Assembly: GCA_955652195.1 (NCBI GenBank)
Contig: CATPBC010000023.1
Coordinates: 1-5,575 of the forward strand
Direction of reading: 5' to 3'
Source: an uncultured Xanthobacteraceae bacterium
GTDB lineage: Bacteria > Pseudomonadota > Alphaproteobacteria > Rhizobiales > Xanthobacteraceae
Length of the DNA stretch: 5,575 nucleotides
The stretch's first letter is position 1. Every line of letters starts with the position of its first letter. The notes beneath the pieces are model-generated. The model was not told where the DNA came from. It ran no database searches and was given only the letters and a program-made list of their open reading frames with translations. Both the position numbers and the translations under genes were made by a program. Positions 1 through 5,575 of this stretch are shown here, one piece after another.

Positions 1-1
1 C

Positions 2-148
2 CAAGCCGCGTTCCCGCTAACCCGCTTGTTCGATCGCGCCGCGGCTGCCGGCCGATTGTTCGGCTTGCCGCTCGACGGTGTGTGGATGCATGTCGGCACG
101 CCGGAGGCGGTGACCGCCGCCGAGGCCGCGCTCGCGGCGATAGCGTAA
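2..148 (+). CDS. Nucleotidyltransferase family protein (MurU/mannose-1-phosphate guanylyltransferase-like), C-terminal end only
   Basis: Only the last 48 codons and the TAA stop (146-148) are present; the gene begins upstream of the window. The visible tail contains FPLTRLFDRAAAAGRLFG and then WMHVGTPEAV (W codon at 83-85). This matches the end of the NTP_transferase fold in sugar-1-phosphate nucleotidyltransferases, where a W-x-(D)-V-GTPE motif closes the product-binding region. The catalytic N-terminal GxGTRL-type signature is outside the window, so substrate cannot be read. In alphaproteobacteria, the gene just before addB is commonly annotated as a MurU-like N-acetylmuramate-1-phosphate uridylyltransferase or mannose-1-phosphate guanylyltransferase, near an aminoglycoside-phosphotransferase-like kinase and tsaE. 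By that context it probably activates a sugar for peptidoglycan recycling in the cytoplasm (inference). The usual Asp before VGTPE is His here. It ends 38 bases before addB on the same strand. Confidence 0.82.
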   Translation, partial: QAAFPLTRLFDRAAAAGRLFGLPLDGVWMHVGTPEAVTAAEAALAAIA

Positions 149-186
149 GCTCTGCTACACTGCTGCGGCAATTCCGCGATCCCCGC
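149..186 (+). other. Short nucleotidyltransferase-addB intergenic gap
   Basis: These 38 bases separate the TAA of the nucleotidyltransferase from the addB ATG. I see no convincing -35/-10 pair, no T-tailed hairpin and no purine-rich Shine-Dalgarno before the ATG. The only structure is a small inverted repeat: GCGG at 165-168 and CCGC at 174-177, with a five-base loop CAATT. It ends nine bases before the start codon. The small same-strand gap without a terminator suggests that addB is transcribed together with the upstream gene (inference). Confidence 0.5.
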
Positions 187-3100
187 ATGACCCCGCGCGT
201 CTTCACCATTCCAGCGTCGGCGCCGTTCTTGCCGACGCTGATCGAAGCACTGCACGACGGCAAGCTCGGCTTTGACTTTGCCGGAGATCCGCTGATGCTT
301 GCCTCGGCGACGCTCTATTTGCCGACGCGACGCGCCTGCCGGTTGATGCGCGACGCCTTTCTCGATCACCTCCATGGCGACGGCGCGATCCTGCCGCGCA
401 TCATCGCCATCGGCGACATCGACGAGGACGAGATTGCATTTGCCGAAAGCGCGGCCGGCGGCATTGCCGCGGACGCGCTTGCTTTGCCGCCGGCGCTCGG
501 CGGCCTCGAACGGCGGCTCCTGCTGACTCGTCTGGTATTGGCCTGGGCGCAGTCGCCGGAAGTCCGCGGTGCCAGCGGCACGCCGCTAGTTGCCCAGACA
601 CCGGCGGCGGCATGTGCGCTCGCGGACGATCTCGCCCGGCTGATAGACGACATGACGACCCGCAACGTGTCCTGGGAGCGGCTCGATGAACTCGTGCCCG
701 GCGAGTTCGACGAATATTGGCAGCTCACCCTGCGATTTTTACGGATCGCGCGCAAAAATTGGCCGCAGGTTCTCGACGAAATTGGATCGATCGATCCAGC
801 GGCACGCCGCGACGTTTTAATCAAGGCCGAGGCGGCACGGCTGTCGCGCAAATCCGACGGGCCGGTGATTGTTGCCGGCTCGACCGGATCGATCCCGGCC
901 ACTGCCGACTTGATCGCGACCGTCGCGCGGCTGCCGCATGGTGCAGTCGTCCTGCCAGGACTGGACACCGATCTCGACCAGGAGAGCTGGCGGCTGATCG
1001 CGGGCGACGAAAAGAGCGGCCTTGCTGCGGCACCGGGACATCCGCAATTTGCCATGGCGGCGCTGTTGTGCCGGATCGGCATCGGCCGCGACGCGGTTGC
1101 CGCATTAGCACCGGCGCGCGGTCGCGAACGACTGATCTCGGAAGCCCTGCGGCCGGCCGACGCAACGGATCGATGGCGGCACAATACCAGCGATGCGGCA
1201 TGCGCAGCACAAATCGACGCCGCGCTGTCGAACTTGACGATGATCGAGGCCGCCCATCCGGAAGAAGAGGCGCTCGCGATCGCGGTAGCGCTGCGCGAGG
1301 CCGTGCAGGAGAACAAGACGGCCGCTTTGGTTACGCCGGATCGGCGACTGGCCCGCCGCGTCGCCGCGGCGCTTGGCCGTTGGGATATCGCGGCTGAGGA
1401 TTCCGGTGGCGATGCGCTAGCCGATACGCCGGCCGGGATTTTTGCCCGGCTTGCCGCCATCGCCGCGCTTGACGGGACGCCGCCGGTAAGCTTGCAAGCG
1501 CTGCTTAAGCATCCGCTGCTTCGCCTTGATTTTGACCGGCGAGACCGCGCGGCATCCGCGCTCGAACGCGCCATCTTGCGCGGACCGCGGCCGCGCCCAG
1601 GAACGGGCGGCTTGGCGGGCGCATTGAATAATTTTCGTTCGCAGCTCGAACGGCTCCGACGTCGCGAATCGAGCGAGCTGCATCCATCCGAACCGCGCAC
1701 GGCCTTAACCGATGGCGAGCTCGCCGACGCGGCCGAGCTAGTGCGGCGGCTCACTGCGGCACTCGCCCCGCTCGAAGAAATGGATGACGGGAGCCAACCG
1801 CTGACGGAATTTGCCTCGCGCCATCGCACGGTGCTTGCCGCGCTTTCGAAAGACAACGGCAGCGAAGCCGCATTCAGCGGTCCCGACGGAAAGAAAGTCG
1901 CGGACGCGCTTGACGAGCTCACGGTCAGCAGCGCCGCCGCACGGCTGCCGATCGCGAAGTCCGACTACGTGGAATTGTTCGCCGCGCTTCTGTCGGGACG
2001 GATCGTGCGGCAGGACGCGCAACCCGGCGCTGCGCTACGCATTTTTGGGCCTCTTGAGGCGCGTCTCACCGACAACGATCGCGTTGTGCTCGGCGGCCTC
2101 GTTGAAGGTGCATGGCCGCCCGAAAGCAATTCGGATGCCTGGCTCAGCCGGCCGATGCGGCTGGCGCTCGGGCTCGATCTGCCGGAGCGGCGCATCGGAC
2201 TGAGCGCGCACGATTTCGCACAGCTCTTCAACGCGCGCGAAGTGTTCCTAAGCCGTGCCGCGAAGATCGATGGCGCGCCGTCGATGCCGTCGCGCTTTAT
2301 CCAGCGTCTTGGCGCAGTCTCCAGCGTGCGCTGGAACGAAGTACTGACGCGCGGCGATCGTTATCTGATCTGGGCGCGCGAGCTCGACCGGCCCGAGCGC
2401 ATCACAGCGGCGCCGGCGCCAGCGCCGAAGCCGCCGCGGGCCGCGCGGCCGACTATTCTCTCTGTCACCGAAATCGAGGACTGGCTGCGCGACCCCTATA
2501 CGATTTACGCCAAACACGTGTTGCGGCTGCGGCCGCTCGATCCCGTCGACACCGAGCCCGGCGCAGCCGAGCGTGGCAATATCATTCACGCTGCCATCGC
2601 CGAATTTACGCAAAAGTTTGCCAAAGCGTTGCCGGCCGATCCGGCAGGCGCGCTGATTGCACTCGGCGAGCCGCACTTTGCCGCACTGGCGGATTTTCCG
2701 GAGACGCGCGCCTTCTGGTGGCCGCGCTTCTTGCGCATCGCGCGCTGGTTCACGAGCTGGGAATCGGCGCGCCGCGCCTCCATTGCCTCGCTCGCCGCCG
2801 AAACCCATGGCGAGATCGAGATCGCGCTGCGCGAGGGCGCGTTCAAGCTGCGCGGCCGCGCCGACCGCATCGAGCTTTGCCGCGATGGGCGCTATGTCAT
2901 CCTCGATTACAAGACCGGGGCGGCACGGACCGAAAAGCAGGTGCGCACGGGCTTGGCGCCACAGCTCACCTTGGAAGCCGCAATCCTGCGCAAAGGCGGC
3001 TTTGCAGGCATTCCAGCCGGCGGTTCGGTCGCCGAACTGCTCTACGTCCTGTTGAAAGGCGGCCAGCCAGCCGGTGAACCGAAATCCATCGTTTTCAAGG

Positions 3101-3303
3101 AAGGCAATCCCGACAGCCAAGCCGACCGGGCGCTCGCCAAGCTGACGCAGCTTGCGCAGCATTTCGACGATGAGAGCACGCCCTATCGTTCGCTGGTCCA
3201 TCCGATGTGGCGGACGCATTACGGCGATTACGATCACCTCGCCCGGGTCAAGGAATGGTCGAGCTCGGGCGGTGTGACCGACGATTTTATTGGTGGCGAA
3301 TGA
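187..3303 (+). CDS. addB: Double-strand break repair protein AddB, alphaproteobacterial type (complete)
   Basis: AddB is the nuclease-scaffold subunit of the cytoplasmic AddAB helicase-nuclease, which resects double-strand ends for RecA recombination. The product has 1038 residues, within the usual length for the family. The start at 187 gives MTPRVFTIPASAPFLPTL, the conserved N-terminus. An in-frame ATG at 82 would add 35 unrelated residues and overlap the upstream gene. Residues 1 to about 735 form a helicase-like region: YLPTRRACR (44-52), IVAGSTGSIPA (228-238), LGGLVEGAWP (635-644). There is no GxGK(T/S) P-loop, so this half should not be an ATPase. A Pro/Ala linker (about 740-756) leads to a RecB-family nuclease domain: RGNIIHAAI with H801, GRADRIE with D893, ILDYKTG with D907 and K909, and QLTLEA with Q926. 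All expected catalytic residues are present. The four cysteines that hold an Fe-S cluster in Bacillus AddB are missing; the domain has only C898. The stop overlaps the addA start, pointing to coupled translation. Confidence 0.97.
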   Translation: MTPRVFTIPASAPFLPTLIEALHDGKLGFDFAGDPLMLASATLYLPTRRACRLMRDAFLDHLHGDGAILPRIIAIGDIDEDEIAFAESAAGGIAADALALPPALGGLERRLLLTRLVLAWAQSPEVRGASGTPLVAQTPAAACALADDLARLIDDMTTRNVSWERLDELVPGEFDEYWQLTLRFLRIARKNWPQVLDEIGSIDPAARRDVLIKAEAARLSRKSDGPVIVAGSTGSIPATADLIATVARLPHGAVVLPGLDTDLDQESWRLIAGDEKSGLAAAPGHPQFAMAALLCRIGIGRDAVAALAPARGRERLISEALRPADATDRWRHNTSDAACAAQIDAALSNLTMIEAAHPEEEALAIAVALREAVQENKTAALVTPDRRLARRVAAALGRWDIAAEDSGGDALADTPAGIFARLAAIAALDGTPPVSLQALLKHPLLRLDFDRRDRAASALERAILRGPRPRPGTGGLAGALNNFRSQLERLRRRESSELHPSEPRTALTDGELADAAELVRRLTAALAPLEEMDDGSQPLTEFASRHRTVLAALSKDNGSEAAFSGPDGKKVADALDELTVSSAAARLPIAKSDYVELFAALLSGRIVRQDAQPGAALRIFGPLEARLTDNDRVVLGGLVEGAWPPESNSDAWLSRPMRLALGLDLPERRIGLSAHDFAQLFNAREVFLSRAAKIDGAPSMPSRFIQRLGAVSSVRWNEVLTRGDRYLIWARELDRPERITAAPAPAPKPPRAARPTILSVTEIEDWLRDPYTIYAKHVLRLRPLDPVDTEPGAAERGNIIHAAIAEFTQKFAKALPADPAGALIALGEPHFAALADFPETRAFWWPRFLRIARWFTSWESARRASIASLAAETHGEIEIALREGAFKLRGRADRIELCRDGRYVILDYKTGAARTEKQVRTGLAPQLTLEAAILRKGGFAGIPAGGSVAELLYVLLKGGQPAGEPKSIVFKEGNPDSQADRALAKLTQLAQHFDDESTPYRSLVHPMWRTHYGDYDHLARVKEWSSSGGVTDDFIGGE
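3300..3303 (+). promoter_or_regulatory. ATGA stop-start overlap joining addB and addA
   Basis: The A of the last addB sense codon plus its TGA stop form ATGA, which contains the addA ATG. A weak GGTGG (3292-3296) lies only three bases before the ATG, closer than a normal Shine-Dalgarno. Initiation on addA therefore probably depends on ribosomes finishing addB. That would help keep the two subunits of the heterodimer in proportion (inference; the overlap itself is seen directly). Confidence 0.85.
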
Positions 3304-5575
3304 GAACGCCGGAAGCCATTTCACTTCAAATCCGCGAGTTGCAGCGCGCGGTGGCGAATCCCGAAGTGTCGGCCTGGGTCGCCGCCAATGCCGGATCGGG
3401 CAAGACGCATGTGCTGGCGCAGCGTGTCATCAACCTCCTGTTGAAGGGCGTGCAGCCGGAAAAAATACTCTGCATCACCTTTACCAAGGCGGCCGCCGCC
3501 AACATGGCGAAACGCGTCTTCGATACGCTCGCCGAATGGACCACGCTCGACGACGGCGCGCTCGATGCTGCGATCCGCGCGCGCTCCGATATCGAGCCTG
3601 ACGCCGCCCGACGGGCGCTGGCGCGGCGTTTGTTCGCCCGCGCATTGGAAACCCCAGGCGGACTTAAAGTGCAGACGATCCATGCTTTTTGCACCCAGTT
3701 GCTGCACCAGTTTCCGTTCGAGGCCAACGTCGCTGCGCGTTTTGATGTGCTGGATGAAACCAAACAGACTCAGCTTTTGGAGCGATTAACGCTTGATGTG
3801 CTGCTCGCCGGCGCACGCGCGCCGGACAGCCCGATCGGTCTCGCCTTGGACACGGCGCTCACCGCCGCGTCAGATAGCAGCTTTCGCGAGGCGGTCCGCA
3901 CCGCGATCACCGCACGCGAAGCCGTCGCGCGCTGGGTCATCGAGGCGGGTGGTATCGAGCCGGCAATCGCCGCGATGTCACGCCAGCTCGATCTCAACCC
4001 CACTGAAACCCGCGACAGCATTGAGGATGAGTTTTTCTCTCGCTCGCTAATTGCGACCTCCGATTGGCCGGCAGTCGCGGCGACGCTGGAGCAAGGCACC
4101 AAGACCGATATCGAGCAAGCGCGGCGGTTCAAGCGGCTGGCCTCCTTGTCGGCATCAGATCGCGTCTCCGTTTACCTCGATATCTTCTGCACCGCCGAAG
4201 AGTGTACGGCGCGAAAATCGGTCGTCACCCAGGCGATCAAAGATGCCGACTTGACGCAACGGCTCACTGCGGAGCAGAGCCGCGTCTGTGCACTGCTGGA
4301 CCGATGGCGCGCTGTGATCTGTCGGGATCGCTCCGCCGCGCTCCTCACTATCGTTCATGAGATCCTGCAGCGCTATGAAGACGAGAAGAAACGCCGCGGA
4401 CTCGTCGATTACGACGATCTGATCGACAAAACGCTGGAGCTTCTCCGCAATGTCGATGCCGCCTGGGTTCACTACAAACTCGATTTCGGCATCGATCATC
4501 TCCTGATCGATGAGGCGCAAGACACCAGCAGCAAGCAATGGCAGATCGTGCGCGGGCTGGTCGCCGAGTTCACCGCAGGCGCCAGCGCGCGGGCCACGAT
4601 GCGCACTGTGTTCGCAGTCGGTGACGAAAAGCAGTCGATCTATTCGTTCCAGAATGCGGCACCCCAGGACTTTGCCGAAATGCGGCGTCACTTCGAACGC
4701 GCGCATCTAAGCGGCCGGCCCAACTTCGTATTTCGCGAGTTCAAGCATTCGTTCCGTTCTGGAGCGAACATCCTTGCCGCTGTCGATGCAGTCTTCAGCG
4801 ATAAAGCTATTGCGGCGAGTGTCTCGTCCGATGCCGACGGATTTCCTCCGCATATCGCACTGCCCGACACGCCTGCGGGCTTGGTCGAGATCTGGGATCC
4901 GGTCGAACCGGAGAAAAACGCGGAAATCGACGGCTGGGACGCACCGTTCGATCAAGTCAGCGAGACCAGCGCGCGAGTGAGGCTGGCGCGGCGGATTGCG
5001 CGCACGGTGCGGCGGCTGGTCGAGGCTGGCGAGCCTGTCGGCATCGACGGTCGCGCCATGCGTTATGGCGACGTTCTCGTGCTAGTGCGGCAGCGCGGCG
5101 AATTATTCGAGGCGATCATACGCGCGTTGAAAAATGAGAATGTCGATGTCGCCGGCGCCGACCGTCTCATGCTCGCCGAGCATATTGCCGTCATGGATCT
5201 GATGGTGCTGGCGGACGCGCTGCTGCTGCCCGAGGACGATCTTGCGCTGGCGACCGTGCTGCGCAGTCCGCTATTCGGTTTCGACGACGACGATCTGTTT
5301 GCCATAGCCTGGGATCGTGGGCGGCTGTCACTGCGCGGCGCGCTCAGCCGCAAAGCCGGCGAAAAGCCGCTGTTTTCGAATGCGGTGGCGATCCTGGACA
5401 AGTTCGCCGAACTAGCCAAACGCGAAACGCCATTCGGATTTTATGCGCAGGTTCTCGGCGCCGGCGGCGGCAGGCGGCGTTTTCTCGCCCGTCTCGGCCC
5501 CGAGGCAAATGACGCGCTCGACGAGTTTCTCAGCTTGGCGCTTGAATATGAACGCCGCGAAACGGCGTCGCTACA
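3300..5575 (+). CDS. addA: Double-strand break repair helicase AddA, alphaproteobacterial type (3' end cut by window)
   Basis: AddA is the ATP-driven superfamily 1A (UvrD/Rep-like) helicase-nuclease subunit of AddAB. It translocates 3' to 5' on single-stranded DNA and unwinds broken ends. The frame is open for 758 codons to the window edge; full alphaproteobacterial AddA proteins are roughly 1150-1200 residues, so about a third is missing. Motifs in order: Walker A NAGSGKT (30-36, K35); motif Ia ITFTKAAAANMAKRV (59-73); TIHAFCTQLL (126-135); DYDDLI (370-375); Walker B LLIDEAQDTS (401-410, D404 and E405); motif III VGDEKQSIYSFQNA (440-453, Q445); motif IV FKHSFRSG (481-488, R486). Further on come YGDVLVLVRQRGE (589-601) and LATVLRSPLFGFDDDDLF (650-667), typical of AddA domain 2. 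Motifs V and VI and the C-terminal RecB-like nuclease lie beyond the edge and cannot be checked. The start is fixed by the ATGA overlap with addB and lies a normal distance (34 residues) before K35. No frameshift or internal stop is seen. Confidence 0.97.
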   Translation, partial: MRTPEAISLQIRELQRAVANPEVSAWVAANAGSGKTHVLAQRVINLLLKGVQPEKILCITFTKAAAANMAKRVFDTLAEWTTLDDGALDAAIRARSDIEPDAARRALARRLFARALETPGGLKVQTIHAFCTQLLHQFPFEANVAARFDVLDETKQTQLLERLTLDVLLAGARAPDSPIGLALDTALTAASDSSFREAVRTAITAREAVARWVIEAGGIEPAIAAMSRQLDLNPTETRDSIEDEFFSRSLIATSDWPAVAATLEQGTKTDIEQARRFKRLASLSASDRVSVYLDIFCTAEECTARKSVVTQAIKDADLTQRLTAEQSRVCALLDRWRAVICRDRSAALLTIVHEILQRYEDEKKRRGLVDYDDLIDKTLELLRNVDAAWVHYKLDFGIDHLLIDEAQDTSSKQWQIVRGLVAEFTAGASARATMRTVFAVGDEKQSIYSFQNAAPQDFAEMRRHFERAHLSGRPNFVFREFKHSFRSGANILAAVDAVFSDKAIAASVSSDADGFPPHIALPDTPAGLVEIWDPVEPEKNAEIDGWDAPFDQVSETSARVRLARRIARTVRRLVEAGEPVGIDGRAMRYGDVLVLVRQRGELFEAIIRALKNENVDVAGADRLMLAEHIAVMDLMVLADALLLPEDDLALATVLRSPLFGFDDDDLFAIAWDRGRLSLRGALSRKAGEKPLFSNAVAILDKFAELAKRETPFGFYAQVLGAGGGRRRFLARLGPEANDALDEFLSLALEYERRETASL

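Noticed and set aside
82..186. Upstream in-frame ATG at 82 as the addB start
   Set aside because: It would add 35 residues unlike any AddB and overlap the nucleotidyltransferase by 67 bases. The conserved MTPRVFTIP N-terminus begins at 187.
366..1922. Reverse-strand open frame of 518 codons opposite addB
   Set aside because: The translation is rich in Ser, Ala and Arg, has no recognisable domain, and lies antisense to a clearly coding, conserved addB. Long antisense frames are expected in GC-rich genes where reverse-strand stops are rare.
2401..2460. GC-rich short repeats (GCGCCGGCGCC and variants)
   Set aside because: They encode the Pro/Ala linker of AddB (APAPAPKPP). The repetition follows from codon use and is not a separate DNA element.
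2112..3077. Off-frame + strand open frame of 321 codons inside addB
   Set aside because: The product is dominated by Arg and Ala, typical of a shifted reading of GC-rich coding DNA, while the addB frame carries the motifs.
2248..3324. Reverse-strand open frame of 358 codons opposite the addB nuclease domain
   Set aside because: It covers exactly the region whose + strand encodes the conserved nuclease motifs. Its own translation resembles no family and shows no start-site signals.
3290..3601. Small alternative + strand frame (103 codons) at the addB/addA junction
   Set aside because: It overlaps the addA frame that encodes Walker A and motif Ia, and its product is Arg-rich and unrecognisable.
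1..5575. CRISPR arrays, insertion sequences, tRNA or rRNA genes, phage or defence genes
   Set aside because: Coding sequence fills almost all of the window and is explained by three genes. I saw no spaced direct repeats, transposase motifs or terminal inverted repeats, and no tRNA-like stretch.

Overview
This window is an ordinary and well conserved chromosomal segment from a GC-rich bacterium, almost certainly an alphaproteobacterium. The closest fit by eye is Hyphomicrobiales/Rhizobiales. The evidence is the high GC content, the alphaproteobacterial form of AddB (N-terminus MTPRVFTIPASAPF, C-terminal end around YDHLARVKEWS, no Fe-S cysteines), and the gene order sugar-nucleotidyltransferase, addB, addA. 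As I know it, that order is typical of the class. No taxon finer than this can be supported without a search.

Layout, all on the + strand: (1) 2-148, the last 48 codons of a MurU/HddC-like nucleotidyltransferase whose body lies upstream; (2) 149-186, a 38-base gap with no visible promoter, terminator or Shine-Dalgarno; (3) 187-3303, a complete addB of 1038 residues; (4) 3300-5575, addA, which overlaps addB by ATGA and runs off the right edge after 758 complete codons. Its reading frame is open over the whole stretch, so it is truncated only by the window. No gap exceeds 38 bases.

AddA and AddB together form the AddAB helicase-nuclease, the alphaproteobacterial counterpart of RecBCD. It loads on double-strand DNA ends, unwinds and trims them, and prepares a 3' single strand for RecA. 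AddA supplies the UvrD/Rep-type motor and a C-terminal nuclease that lies outside this window. AddB supplies an inactive helicase-like scaffold and a second RecB-family nuclease, whose catalytic residues (H801, D893, D907, K909, Q926) are all present. The upstream nucleotidyltransferase probably serves cell-wall sugar recycling, and its link to addAB looks positional rather than biochemical.

I looked for an undescribed system on both strands and did not find one. The large reverse-strand and off-frame open frames are shadows of addB and addA. The findings are modest: family-level loss of the ATP site and Fe-S cluster in AddB, translational coupling, the addB start and its small hairpin, and a loose set of four cysteines in AddA.
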